In this document: piece after piece, positions 8,601 through 16,511 of the stretch | Layout of the letters: every line of letters starts with the position of its first letter | How positions within the stretch are numbered: the stretch's first letter is position 1 | NCBI GenBank assembly: GCA_965220985.1 | Contig: OZ244854.1 | Location: 2,108,001-2,172,000, forward strand | Source: JAPPHA01 sp965220985 | GTDB taxonomy: Bacteria > Pseudomonadota > Alphaproteobacteria > Rhodobacterales > Rhodobacteraceae | Length of the DNA: 64,000 bases | Reading direction: 5' to 3' | Made by a program: the position numbers and the translations under genes | Notes under the pieces: model-generated | Databases searched by the model: none | What the model was told of the DNA's origin: nothing | What the model saw: only the letters and a program-made list of their open reading frames with translations

Positions 8601-9361
8601 GCGCAAGAGAACGCGAGCGACTGCCGGGACGACGCAAGGGCTACACGCAGAAAGCCATGGTCGGAGGCCACAAGGTCTACCTGCGAACCGGGGAGTATCC
8701 GGACGGTACCCTGGGCGAGATCTTCATCGACATGCACAAGGAGGGTGCCGGGTTCCGCGCGATGATGAACAACTTCGCCATCGCCATCTCGGTGGGCCTG
8801 CAGTACGGCGTGCCGCTAGAGGAGTTCGTCGAGGCCTTCACCTTCACGCGGTTCGAGCCGGCAGGGCTTGTCCAGGGGAACGACAACATCATGAATGCCA
8901 CGTCGGTCCTGGACTACATCTTCCGGGAACTGGCCGTTTCCTACCTCGACCGGACGGATCTCGCGCATGTCAAGCCGGAGGGCACGAGTTTCGATGACCT
9001 CGGCGACGGCATGGTCGAGTACGATGACGATTGGCTCCGTGCGGGAAGCGACGGATCACCGACCCGTTCGATCGAGCTCATTCGCAGGTTGTCGTCGACG
9101 GGATACCTGCGCAAGCGACTGCCGCGAATGGATTCAGGTCAAGGAAACGATCCCGAATTCCTGGCGGACAGCGCCGACAACGGGCATGGAGATGCAACTG
9201 CAGCGACAGCTCAGGCGACCATGGGGCTCAGCTCAAGCGAGATGGCCCGAATGCAGGGTTACGAGGGCGATGCCTGCAGTGAATGCGGCAACTACACGCT
9301 TGTTCGAAACGGAACGTGCCTCAAGTGCAACACGTGCGGGGCCACGAGCGGCTGCAGCTAA
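5681..9361 (+). CDS. nrdJ: Class II, adenosylcobalamin-dependent ribonucleoside-diphosphate reductase
   Basis: A 1226-residue reductase that makes deoxyribonucleotides using adenosylcobalamin as radical source, so it needs no oxygen or small subunit. The N-terminus MIINRRFTQKGKDAYAGIKF is family-typical, which fixes ATG 5681 rather than the in-frame ATG at 5642. Seen in order: the Ser/Cys substrate region near SGGTTRRAAKMV, SGQNSNNSVRV, the active-site ASNPCSEYMF (Asn, Cys, Glu), APTGTIG, and a C-terminal redox/zinc tail CSECGNYTLV...CLKCNTCGATSGC. Full length for the alphaproteobacterial form. It stands alone between the mutase operon and the KDO operon. Confidence 0.96.
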   Translation: MIINRRFTQKGKDAYAGIKFRKTTSEIRNTDGSVVFSLDNVEVPEDWSQVASDVIAQKYFRKSKIATKFDRVPEEGVPDFLWRSIPASPADDAKPKQAESGENQSDDYHGETSAKQVFDRMAGAWTYWGWKGGLFTSKEDARAFRDEMSYMLARQLAAPNSPQWFNTGLHWAYGIDGPGQGHHYVDPVTKKLTLSKSAYEHPQPHACFIQSVGDDLVNEGGIMDLWVREARLFKYGSGTGTNFSSLRAENEPLSGGGKSSGLMSFLKIGDRAAGAIKSGGTTRRAAKMVICDMDHPDIEDFINWKVTEEQKVASLVAGSRIHQKKLNGIFAAVGKWDGREDDAVDPAKNATLRKAIRSAKRACIPDTYINRVLQYARQGYTGIDFPVYETDWDSEAYLTVSGQNSNNSVRVTDAFMAATKDDGDWELTRRTDGKIVRRVKARDLWDQIGHAAWACADPGVQFHDTINGWHTCPEDGDIRASNPCSEYMFLDDTACNLASLNLLGFLKDDEFQLEDYAHAIRLWTIALEISVMMAQFPSRRIAELSYKFRTLGLGYANIGGLLMTLGLGYDSTEARALCGALTAVLTGTSYRTSAEIAGELGPFPGYKANSSHMMRVMRNHQRAAEGETRGYEGLGVLPVPLDHANCPDKAISDYAKTCWSEAITLGEEHGYRNAQVSVIAPTGTIGLVMDCDTTGIEPDFALVKFKKLAGGGYFKIINRSVPAALKTLGYEPDEVDEIVRYAVGACTLRGAPEINHESLAELGFGKTELNKLESAIPTAFDIRFVFNPMNLGTGFCRDVLGVPEERFADPTFDLLIHLGFSRAQIDAANCYACGTMSLEGAPGLAREHYHVFDCANPCGRIGTRSLSVSSHISMMAAAQSFISGAISKTVNMPNSATTSDCLDAYEQSWRLGVKATALYRDGSKLSQPLSSAIIEDDDFDLDEDTDEMTLAEAVARQPVTEKVVEKVVHREVERARERERLPGRRKGYTQKAMVGGHKVYLRTGEYPDGTLGEIFIDMHKEGAGFRAMMNNFAIAISVGLQYGVPLEEFVEAFTFTRFEPAGLVQGNDNIMNATSVLDYIFRELAVSYLDRTDLAHVKPEGTSFDDLGDGMVEYDDDWLRAGSDGSPTRSIELIRRLSSTGYLRKRLPRMDSGQGNDPEFLADSADNGHGDATAATAQATMGLSSSEMARMQGYEGDACSECGNYTLVRNGTCLKCNTCGATSGCS

Positions 9362-9644
9362 TCCTTGCAGGTTCAACGCGAGCGAACATCGAAGTGTCCG
9401 ATCGCAGCCGAACAGGGATTCAGCTGCCACCTGCAATCGAGCCGCGCGCAGCACGGTCTGCAAGACATTCTGCCGGGAAGGCCGCTTGAAGCGCTGTTCC
9501 GTGATCGAAACCTGCGGGCTCGGGGCATCGTCAGCAGCTCTGCTTCGGGAATCGACGTTTGCATTGCCAACGAGAGTCGTTACGGACACGTCCATGCCGA
9601 AATGCCGTACATCTAGTTGCACGTCCGGCGGCGACTGAACGGGG

Positions 9645-10652
9645 ATGCCGGTGATTAGCACTGAGACCGATTCGCGAACAGAGCCCGGTCCGGAGCGCCG
9701 GGCGGCTCGAATCGCGCAGACTGCATCGCGGGTTCTCCGCATGGAGGGGGAAGCCGTTCTCGGTCTCGCCGAGCGCGTTCCGTCGACATTGGCGGTGGCC
9801 GTCGAGCTGATCCTGGGCCAGTCGGGGCGGGTCATCGTCAGCGGCATGGGCAAGTCGGGTCATGTCGCGCGAAAGATCGCCTCGACCCTTGCCAGCACCG
9901 GCACGCCAGCGCAGTTCGTTCACCCGGCTGAGGCATCTCACGGGGATCTCGGGATGATCACCGAGGGCGACACCTGTCTGCTCTTGTCGAATTCAGGCGA
10001 AACCGGCGAAATCAGCGACATCGTCAGCTACAGCCGAAGGTTCTCTGTCCCGCTTGTCGCGATGACCCAAAGGCCGGACAGCATGCTCGCCAAGGCTGCC
10101 GATGTCGTGCTCCTGATTCCCAGCGCCGACGAAGCCTGCGCGATCGGACTGGCGCCAACGACCTCGACCACCTGCGCGCTCGCGCTTGGCGATGCGCTTG
10201 CCGTGTCGATCATGGAGTTGCGCGGTTTCAGGTCCGACAGGTTTCAGGTTCTGCATCCGGGCGGGCGGCTTGGCGCGCAGCTGCTCAAGGTCAAGGACAT
10301 CATGCACCACGGCGAGTCCCTGCCGACGGTGCCGGGTGCGACCCCGATGGGCGAGGTTCTGGTCGAGATCACGGCGAAGGGATTCGGAACGGCCGTCGTG
10401 GTCGATGGTGACGAGGCCATCGGCGTCATCACGGACGGGGACATCAGGCGCAATCTGGAGGACCTGATGGAGCGCACGGCTGGAGACATTGCCACCAGCT
10501 CGCCGCGATCAATCGGAACCGACGCGCTCGTGTCCGAGGCGCTCGGCATCATGAACACGAATGGCATCACCTCGCTGTGCGTGACCGACTCCGAAAACCG
10601 GCTCGTCGGACTGGTCCATGTCCACGACTGCCTGAGGGCGGGTGTTCAGTGA
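9645..10652 (+). CDS. kdsD: D-arabinose 5-phosphate isomerase (SIS plus two CBS domains)
   Basis: A 335-residue cytosolic isomerase converting ribulose 5-phosphate to arabinose 5-phosphate, the first step of KDO synthesis. The SIS sugar-binding domain is at about 40-185 (GMGKSGHVARKIASTLASTG, SNSGETGEI, EASHGDLGMI). The CBS pair is at about 210-330 (VKDIMH, VVDGDEAIGVITDGDIRR). The KDO role is set by context: kdsB and kdsA follow with overlapping starts. The start at 9645 gives a slightly long N-terminus; GTG 9651 is possible. The 283 bases before it hold no gene. Confidence 0.93.
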   Translation: MPVISTETDSRTEPGPERRAARIAQTASRVLRMEGEAVLGLAERVPSTLAVAVELILGQSGRVIVSGMGKSGHVARKIASTLASTGTPAQFVHPAEASHGDLGMITEGDTCLLLSNSGETGEISDIVSYSRRFSVPLVAMTQRPDSMLAKAADVVLLIPSADEACAIGLAPTTSTTCALALGDALAVSIMELRGFRSDRFQVLHPGGRLGAQLLKVKDIMHHGESLPTVPGATPMGEVLVEITAKGFGTAVVVDGDEAIGVITDGDIRRNLEDLMERTAGDIATSSPRSIGTDALVSEALGIMNTNGITSLCVTDSENRLVGLVHVHDCLRAGVQ

Positions 10653-11449
10653 AGTCGGTCATCATCATACCGGCTCGCTACGGGTCGACCCGGTTCCCCG
10701 GCAAGGCCCTGGCCGAGATCAAGGGCGTCGACGGGACCGTCAAATCGCTGATCAGGCGAAGCTGGGAAACGGCGAGCGAGGTCAAGTTTGTCGAAGCCGT
10801 CTATGTTGCGACTGATGACGAGCGAATCCGCGATCATGCCGAGGCGTTCGGCGCGCGGGTGCTGATGACATCGACCGAGTGCCGGAATGGAACCGAGCGC
10901 TGCGCCGAAGCGCTTCGCGGTCTCGAAGCGGACATCGACATCGTGGTCAATCTGCAAGGCGATGCACCGCTGATCCCGCCGTCCTTTGTCGAGCAGTTGA
11001 TCTATGCGCTGTCGTCCAACCCGACGGTGGGCGTCGCAACACCGGTCTTGCGGTGCGATTCGCTCTCATTGGGCCGGTTCTTTGCCGACCGGGAGGAGAA
11101 TCGCGTGGGAGCGACCACCGTTGTCTTCGACGCGAAGTGGCGGGCCCTATATTTTTCGAAGGAGATCGTTCCTTATTGCCGGCAGGACCAGGTCGCGACG
11201 ATGGCTGGAGACGTCTTCCATCATATCGGTGTCTACGCCTATCGCCGGGAGTCGCTGAGCGCCTACGTGAGTTGGCCACAGGGAAGGCTCGAGACCATCG
11301 AGGGGCTGGAGCAGCTCAGGTATCTCGAAAACGGTGAACAGGTTCTCTGTGTCGAGGTGGACGCGCGGGGTCGCGAGATCCAGGAACTGAACAATCCGAT
11401 CGATGTCCAGCGCATCGAGGAGATTCTCCACCTCGAGAGGCGTCAATGA
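10649..11449 (+). CDS. kdsB: 3-deoxy-manno-octulosonate cytidylyltransferase (CMP-KDO synthetase)
   Basis: A 266-residue enzyme that activates KDO with CTP for lipid A glycosylation. The N-terminal nucleotide-binding sequence VIIIPARYGSTRFPGKALA is diagnostic, followed by VATDDERI, NGTERCAEAL, VVNLQGDAPLI and the late LEQLRYLENG. The GTG start at 10649 overlaps the kdsD stop (GTGA), placing the diagnostic motif at residue 3. A longer in-frame upstream ATG would lie inside kdsD and is not needed. Its stop overlaps kdsA (ATGA). Confidence 0.95.
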   Translation: MKSVIIIPARYGSTRFPGKALAEIKGVDGTVKSLIRRSWETASEVKFVEAVYVATDDERIRDHAEAFGARVLMTSTECRNGTERCAEALRGLEADIDIVVNLQGDAPLIPPSFVEQLIYALSSNPTVGVATPVLRCDSLSLGRFFADREENRVGATTVVFDAKWRALYFSKEIVPYCRQDQVATMAGDVFHHIGVYAYRRESLSAYVSWPQGRLETIEGLEQLRYLENGEQVLCVEVDARGREIQELNNPIDVQRIEEILHLERRQ

Positions 11450-12312
11450 CGGACTCGTCACCTGCGTGCGGCAGCCGCCGCGTCACGGTCAAGGATGTTG
11501 TCTTCGACAACAGGGAGGCGTTCTCCCTGGTCGCGGGACCGTGCCAACTGGAATCGCTCGATCACGCGCGCATGATTGCTGAGAGTCTGATCGATGCCTG
11601 TTCCGAGACAGGGACAGGATTCGTCTTCAAGGCCAGTTTCGACAAGGCCAATCGCAGCAGCATTTCCGGACAGCGGGGCCTCGGCATCGAGGCGGGTCTC
11701 GAGATTCTTGCCCGCATCCGGGAGGAGTTCGGATGTCCGGTACTCAGCGACGTCCATGATGAGGCGCAATGCGATGTCGCCGCAGAGGCGGTCGACATCT
11801 TGCAGATACCGGCATTCCTGTGCCGTCAGACCGATCTCCTGCTGGCCGCCGGGCGAACCGGCAGGGCGATCAACATCAAGAAGGGCCAGTTCCTGGCACC
11901 GTGGGACATGCAGAATGTCGTCGACAAGGTCACGAGTACCGGCAACGACCGCATCTTGTTGTGCGAGCGAGGCACGAGCTTTGGCTACAACATGCTCGTC
12001 TCCGACATGAGGTCGCTGCCGATCCTGGCCAAGACCGGGTATCCGGTCGTCTTTGACGCCACGCACTCGGTGCAGCTTCCAGGCGGGCTAGGCGGTTCCT
12101 CGGGCGGTCAGCGCGAATTTGTCGCACCGCTTGCCCGGGCGGCCGTCGCAACCGGGTGCGCTGCCCTCTTCATCGAATGTCACGAAAACCCGGACACGGC
12201 GCCCTCCGACGGTCCCAACATGCTCGTGCTGTCCGAGATCCCGCAGCTGTTGCGGCAACTCGCGAGAATCGACCGGATCGTGAAGTCCAGAGATACCGAC
12301 GCCACAGCGTGA
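11446..12312 (+). CDS. kdsA: 3-deoxy-8-phosphooctulonate synthase
   Basis: A 288-residue aldolase-type enzyme condensing phosphoenolpyruvate with arabinose 5-phosphate to KDO 8-phosphate. Motifs: VAGPCQLES near residue 29, FKASFDKANRSS, GLEIL, IPAFLCRQTDLL, NIKKGQFLAPW, ERGTSFGYNMLVSDMR, VVFDATHSVQLPGG. Cys in AGPC, where the E. coli enzyme has Asn, marks the metal-dependent class. It starts by ATGA overlap with kdsB, so kdsD-kdsB-kdsA form one coupled operon. No hairpin terminator is obvious after it. Confidence 0.96.
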   Translation: MTDSSPACGSRRVTVKDVVFDNREAFSLVAGPCQLESLDHARMIAESLIDACSETGTGFVFKASFDKANRSSISGQRGLGIEAGLEILARIREEFGCPVLSDVHDEAQCDVAAEAVDILQIPAFLCRQTDLLLAAGRTGRAINIKKGQFLAPWDMQNVVDKVTSTGNDRILLCERGTSFGYNMLVSDMRSLPILAKTGYPVVFDATHSVQLPGGLGGSSGGQREFVAPLARAAVATGCAALFIECHENPDTAPSDGPNMLVLSEIPQLLRQLARIDRIVKSRDTDATA

Positions 12313-12583
12313 CTTCGGGACGTCGCTGCCTATCCACCGATCTCGGCAACCGGTCCCGCACAGGCTCGTTGGAGCGGCCGCGGCATCATCGCGTGGCGCC
12401 TGTCATGGTCCTGGTTGAGGTTGTCGGCATCTCCCGCGCCACCCGGTTGCTATCGTGTCGAGGTCAGCTCGCGGGAAAATCGGGCAAGTGGTGTCGTCAC
12501 CAGGATCGAGGAGGGTACGCCCCTCGCTTCGCGGTCGTTTGAAAACTTGATGACGGCGGCGTCACGCTGTATTGGGTCCCTGC

Positions 12584-12659
12584 GCCGTTGTAGCTCAGCC
12601 GGTAGAGCATATCATTCGTAATGATGGGGTCGGGGGTTCGAGTCCCTCCAGCGGCACCA
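12584..12659 (+). tRNA. tRNA-Thr (CGT anticodon)
   Basis: A complete cloverleaf can be drawn. Acceptor GCCGTTG pairs with CAGCGGC (one G-U). D stem GCTC/GAGC. Anticodon stem TATCA/TGATG has loop TTCGTAA, so the anticodon is CGT reading ACG. T arm GGGGG-TTCGAGT-CCCTC. CCA is encoded at 12657-12659. No integrase or repeated 3' end nearby suggests use as an attachment site. Confidence 0.96.
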
Positions 12660-13006
12660 CCCCTCCGATTTGTGATCCCTTGTCCTCTCTCGGTTCATGC
12701 GGACGTTCGTTTGGTGAACGCTCGCGCTTGGCACTTGCGCAGGGTGCCGATTCTCCGGTGCGTCGGCGGGATATGCCGATGGCCGAATCGCGGGCGATTG
12801 GTTGCGATGAATGGCGGCGAACGGGCACATGCGTTGCAGGCGTGGACTCCGCCCTTCAAAATGGGACATGAAACGGCTCATCATCGGCAGAGGTCGAATT
12901 CGGAGTCGTCGGCGACCGGTCGATGTCAGCATTTGCCAGCGGAAACCGACCGATCCGCCGATGGCCATGACCGCGCGTCACGATGATGATTGGGCAGGGG
13001 ACAAAG
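12660..13006. other. Spacer between tRNA-Thr and the GMC oxidoreductase gene
   Basis: No coding frame here is convincing. The minus-strand frame that crosses the tRNA is the well-known false protein produced by translating the complement of tRNA genes. AGGGGA at 12995-13000 is the ribosome binding site of the next gene. Confidence 0.5.
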
Positions 13007-14602
13007 ATGGACGAGCATGACTATGTCATTATCGGTTCCGGAACAGCGGGGTCGACGCTCGCCTACCGGTTGAGCGAAGACCCGGAATGCTCGGTCCTCG
13101 TCCTCGAAGCAGGTGGCCCCGACAGAAGTTTCTGGCTTCGCCTGCCGGTTGGATACTATCGATCAATCGTCGACCCGAAGGTGTCCCGGGTGTTCAGGGG
13201 CGCAGCGGATGAAGGAATCGTCGGTCGCGAGATGCTGATCCCGCGTGGATGCGTCGTGGGCGGTTCAAGCTCGATCAACGGGCTCATCTACATTCGTGGC
13301 CAGCCTCGGGATTTCGACGATTGGGAGGAACTTGGTGCACGCGGCTGGAGCTATCGTGACGTTTTGCCGCATTTTCGCAATGTCGAGACCCATGACGGTC
13401 CACCAAGCCAGTTTCGGGGAAGCGTTGGCCCTCTGCAGATTTCCGATCTTCGAAACGACAATCCGCTTTGCGAAGCGTGGCTCGAGGCCGCGCGGCAGGC
13501 GGGGTTGCCCGACAACTCTGATTTCAATGCCGAGGACACCTTCGGCTGCGGTCGCTATCAGCTGACCTTGCGCGGACGGTGGCGCGACAGCGCGGCCACC
13601 GCCTTCCTGCACCCCGCGCTGAAAAGGCCGAACCTCGAGTTGCGGTCGCATTCCGCAGCGCTTGGCATCGAGTTCGACGGCGACACCGCAACGGGTGTTC
13701 GCAATCTCCGGAACGGCAGACTGGAGACCGTCCGGGCGCGGCGCGAGGTCATTGTGGCGTGCGGTGCAATCCAGTCCCCGCAGCTGTTGCAGCTGAGCGG
13801 CATCGGCCCGGCTGACATCTTGCGCGAGCACCAGATACCGGTTCGCGTGGATGCGCGAGAAGTTGGCATGAATCTGCAGGATCACCTGCAGATGCGCGTG
13901 GTTGTCGAGTTGTCCGATGGTCGTCACTCCTTGAACAGGCAACTTCGCAATCCGATGAATTTGGCGCGTTTCGGCTGGGATTGGCTCGTGAACGGTCGCG
14001 GTCCGCTGACCGTCGGGGCGGGTCAGGTTGGCGGTGCGGCGTGCACGAGCCTTGCGGAAAACAATCGGCCCGACATCCAGTTCCTGGTCATGCCGCTGTC
14101 GGTCGACAAGCCGGGAGACCCGCTTCACCGGTATCCGGGATTTACGGTTTCCTATTGGCAGTGCCATCCGGAAAGCCGTGGAAGCGTCACCCAGGGATCT
14201 CCTGATCCGCTCAGCGATCCGGTGATCGAGACCAACTACCTGAGTGCCGCAAAGGACTGCGTCGTGATGCGCGAAGGGTTGAAGATGGTTCGCGACATTT
14301 TCAACCAGCCCGCATTCAGAGGTCGCTGGTCAAGGGAAATGATCCCCGGCGAGAATTCTTCAACTGATGCCGAGATCCTCGACGCAATTCGCCGGTTTGC
14401 AGGCACCGTGTATCACCCGGTCGGCACCTGTCGCATGGGAGATGACGAAAACGCGGTGGTCGACCCGCAACTGAAAGTGCGTGGCGTGGACGGTCTGCGC
14501 GTGGTCGATGCCTCCGTCATGCCCAAGATCACCTCCGCGAACACCAATGCGGCGACCTACATGATTGCTGAAAAGGCTGCCGCGATGATTCGTTCGGAGT
14601 GA
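13007..14602 (+). CDS. GMC family FAD-dependent alcohol/choline dehydrogenase-like oxidoreductase
   Basis: A 531-residue flavoprotein oxidising a primary alcohol. The N-terminal dinucleotide fold is DYVIIGSGTAGSTLAYRLSE (residues 4-23). Next come GGSSSINGLIYIRG, the GMC signature GAIQSPQLLQLSGIG, and the C-terminal catalytic His in YHPVGTCRMG with Asn in SANTNAATYMIAEKAA (the His/Asn pair). The ATG 13007 is preferred over 12983 because AGGGGA lies 6 bases upstream and the FAD motif then sits at the normal distance. No betaine gene is adjacent, so the substrate is undetermined. It may belong with the following GntR/transketolase block. Confidence 0.88.
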   Translation: MDEHDYVIIGSGTAGSTLAYRLSEDPECSVLVLEAGGPDRSFWLRLPVGYYRSIVDPKVSRVFRGAADEGIVGREMLIPRGCVVGGSSSINGLIYIRGQPRDFDDWEELGARGWSYRDVLPHFRNVETHDGPPSQFRGSVGPLQISDLRNDNPLCEAWLEAARQAGLPDNSDFNAEDTFGCGRYQLTLRGRWRDSAATAFLHPALKRPNLELRSHSAALGIEFDGDTATGVRNLRNGRLETVRARREVIVACGAIQSPQLLQLSGIGPADILREHQIPVRVDAREVGMNLQDHLQMRVVVELSDGRHSLNRQLRNPMNLARFGWDWLVNGRGPLTVGAGQVGGAACTSLAENNRPDIQFLVMPLSVDKPGDPLHRYPGFTVSYWQCHPESRGSVTQGSPDPLSDPVIETNYLSAAKDCVVMREGLKMVRDIFNQPAFRGRWSREMIPGENSSTDAEILDAIRRFAGTVYHPVGTCRMGDDENAVVDPQLKVRGVDGLRVVDASVMPKITSANTNAATYMIAEKAAAMIRSE

Positions 14603-14626
14603 TCGGGCACCAGGCCGTGCTCGATC
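14601..14626 (+). terminator. Hairpin just after the GMC gene
   Basis: GATCGGGCAC (14601-14610), loop CAGGCC, GTGCTCGATC (14617-14626): ten pairs with one mismatch, starting inside the stop codon. There is no T-tract after it, so termination is only a possibility. Confidence 0.35.
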
Positions 14627-14692
14627 GAGCGTGCATTCTCCATGTCGCTCGGTCATCTCTTTGCGAGTCCAGGGCCATCGCTACAACGATGC

Positions 14693-14830
14693 TCATGGCC
14701 GCCGGAACGTGAGCCCACCCGGCCTGTTCACCACACTGACCGGAACCCCGAGCGCATCGCTGAGAACCTCGGCATTCATCCGCGCCACGATATCGGCGTT
14801 GCCGCCTGAAGCCCTGCCTGCCGTCAATGT
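14693..14830 (-). pseudogene. Fragment of a TctC/Bug-type tricarboxylate-transporter binding protein
   Basis: On the minus strand, the frame ending with the stop at 14693-14695 reads GGNADIVARMNAEVLSDALG then VPVSVVNRPGG. This matches the N-terminal ligand-loop region of periplasmic Bug/TctC proteins (pGGxxDivaR...lg.pvvVeNRpG). Nothing recognisable precedes or follows it in any frame, so only about 45 residues survive. It is a relic of a transport gene in this partly decayed catabolic block. Confidence 0.5.
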
Positions 14831-14905
14831 ACTAGATGTGCGTACCTTTGGTAGCCTGACGCCCAATGTCAGGTGGCAATGAAGCAGTCACACAGGCTTC
14901 ATCCG

Positions 14906-15616
14906 TCAATCGGTGCCGAACTCGATTTCGAATTCAAGGAGGTCGCCGGGGTAGTACAGGGTTGCCGAATAGATCAGGCGTTCCTGGTCGTCGAGGAATT
15001 CGCGGACCACGCGTAACACCGCCGAGTTCACCTTGATGCCCAGCGCCTTTGCCATTTCGAAATTGGCGTAGGAGATGGTCACCGCCTGGCGGGCACGCTT
15101 GACGGCGATTCCGAGGTCCTTCAGGACCGTGACGACGATCTCGCTCGAAAAGCGTTGCGGCGCCATTTCGAAGATCGCGTCGTCGAGTTTGATCTCGACC
15201 TGGCAGAACGGTTTCCCGGATCGCGCATGAATGCGGTTCATCGACCTGAAATACCGACCGTCACTGCCTTTTTCGATCGTCGCTTCGCCTTGGCGAACCG
15301 AGACCTCCAGTTGGTCCACCATCGCGTAGACCTGCGAAATGTCAGCCCGCATGTACAGAGTATGCCGTTTTTGCAATTCGATCTTCCGAACGAAGGTTCC
15401 ACGACCCGATTGCCTCTCGATGAGTCCCTCGTCTTCAAGCGTGTTCATTGCCTGAACGATGGTCATGCGGGCCACACCGAGCTCTTCGGTCAGTTCCCGA
15501 AGCGCCGGCAACTGCGTTCCCGCAGCCAGTTCGCCCGAGAGAATCTGATGGCGCAGGACTGCGGCAACTTCGGCGTGCAATGGAACCGCCTGTCGTTTCA
15601 TCGCCTGAAGATTCAT
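14906..15616 (-). CDS. GntR family regulator with a UTRA effector domain (HutC subfamily)
   Basis: A 236-residue regulator. The winged HTH is at about 10-75 (LHAEVAAVLRHQILSGELAA, LPALRELTEELGVARMTIVQ, LIERQSGRGTFV). The UTRA sugar/acid-sensing domain is at about 90-232, ending in the usual YPGDLLEFEIE. It is divergent from the split transketolase genes with only 67 bases between, so it most likely controls them. The inverted repeat at 15661-15680 is a candidate operator. GAGGGG lies 12 bases before the start. Confidence 0.9.
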   Translation of the reverse strand: MNLQAMKRQAVPLHAEVAAVLRHQILSGELAAGTQLPALRELTEELGVARMTIVQAMNTLEDEGLIERQSGRGTFVRKIELQKRHTLYMRADISQVYAMVDQLEVSVRQGEATIEKGSDGRYFRSMNRIHARSGKPFCQVEIKLDDAIFEMAPQRFSSEIVVTVLKDLGIAVKRARQAVTISYANFEMAKALGIKVNSAVLRVVREFLDDQERLIYSATLYYPGDLLEFEIEFGTD

Positions 15617-15660
15617 GTTGACAAACGCCCCTCGATCATAGGTACAAAGGTTCAGAACAC

Positions 15661-15680
15661 TTGGACATTAACATGGACAA
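15661..15680. promoter_or_regulatory. Candidate GntR operator in front of the transketolase genes
   Basis: TTGGACAT-TAAC-ATGGACAA is an imperfect inverted repeat (arms TTGnnCAT and ATGnnCAA), ending 3 bases before the transketolase ATG. A TTGACA at 15618-15623 could be its -35 element, though the -10 spacing is poor. Binding here would block both transcript start and ribosome access. Confidence 0.4.
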
Positions 15681-15683
15681 TCA

Positions 15684-16511
15684 ATGAACGCGAATCACAA
15701 TCTTGCGGAACTCGAAGCCATCGCGCGTCGCTTGCGGCTGCACGTGGTCGACATGGTGGCGCCGTCCGGCCAAGGTTATGTTCAGCAGGGACTTGGCGCT
15801 GCCGAGATATTCACGGCGCTCTACTTTGCCGAAGCGACACTCGATCCGGCCAACCCGGACTGGCCGGACAGGGACCGGATCTTTCTGACAACGGCGCACA
15901 ACACGGCGATCCTTTATGCAACATTGGCCGAGCGCGGGTTTTTCGACATCGAAGACCTCAAGACCTACGTCCACGACGGGTCTGCACTGGAAATCAACGC
16001 CTCCGAGCGCCTGGGGCCGATCGTCGAGGCAACCTGCGGATCGCTCGGGCAGGGATTGTCGGTTGCGGTCGGATGCGCGCTGTCGGCAAGGCGACAGGGT
16101 CGGGCAAGCCGGATCTACGCGATCGTCGGTGATGGCGAGATGCAGGAAGGCCAGGTCTGGGAGGCCGCGATGCATGCCGGAGCAGTCGGCCTCGACAACC
16201 TTTGCGTGATCACTGACTACAATTGTGTCCAGTGCGAAGGCCCAATGGACCTCGTGATGACGCTCGATCCCCTGGTGGACAAGATGGCGAGCTTCGGCTT
16301 CGCGTGCCAGGAGGTCGACGGAAACGATCTCGGGGCGCTGCTCGGGGCCCTTGATGTCGCCCGCAGCGCCCGGGGTCGCCCGAGTTTCATCAAGGCCAAC
16401 ACGCTGATGGGCAAGGGTGTTCAGTCACTGGAGGGGTTGATGTTTCATCAACTTCGATTCCCGCCCGAAGTGGCCGCAAGCGCGCGGGCCGAGCTGGAGG
16501 CAAGCCGATGA
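15684..16511 (+). CDS. Transketolase, N-terminal (thiamine diphosphate-binding) subunit
   Basis: A 275-residue stand-alone N-terminal half of a transketolase. The thiamine diphosphate/Mg motif begins GDGEMQEGQVWEAAMHAGAV (about residue 150) and ends in D-Y-N. His of TTAHNTAILYATLAERG and GSLGQGLSVAVGCALS are present. It pairs with the C-terminal subunit that starts by ATGA overlap. Split transketolases of this kind usually occur in carbohydrate catabolic operons and are distinct from the housekeeping enzyme. The adjacent GntR regulator fits that. The ribosome binding site is weak. Confidence 0.92.
   Translation: MNANHNLAELEAIARRLRLHVVDMVAPSGQGYVQQGLGAAEIFTALYFAEATLDPANPDWPDRDRIFLTTAHNTAILYATLAERGFFDIEDLKTYVHDGSALEINASERLGPIVEATCGSLGQGLSVAVGCALSARRQGRASRIYAIVGDGEMQEGQVWEAAMHAGAVGLDNLCVITDYNCVQCEGPMDLVMTLDPLVDKMASFGFACQEVDGNDLGALLGALDVARSARGRPSFIKANTLMGKGVQSLEGLMFHQLRFPPEVAASARAELEASR

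Noticed and set aside
12584..12659. tRNA-Thr as an integration site of a genomic island
   Set aside because: No integrase and no repeat of the tRNA 3' end was noticed downstream.
12595..12968. Minus-strand frames across the tRNA reading PLEGLEPPTPSLRMICSTG and WCRWRDSNPRPHHYE
   Set aside because: These are classic false proteins from the complement of tRNA genes; the locus is a clean tRNA-Thr.
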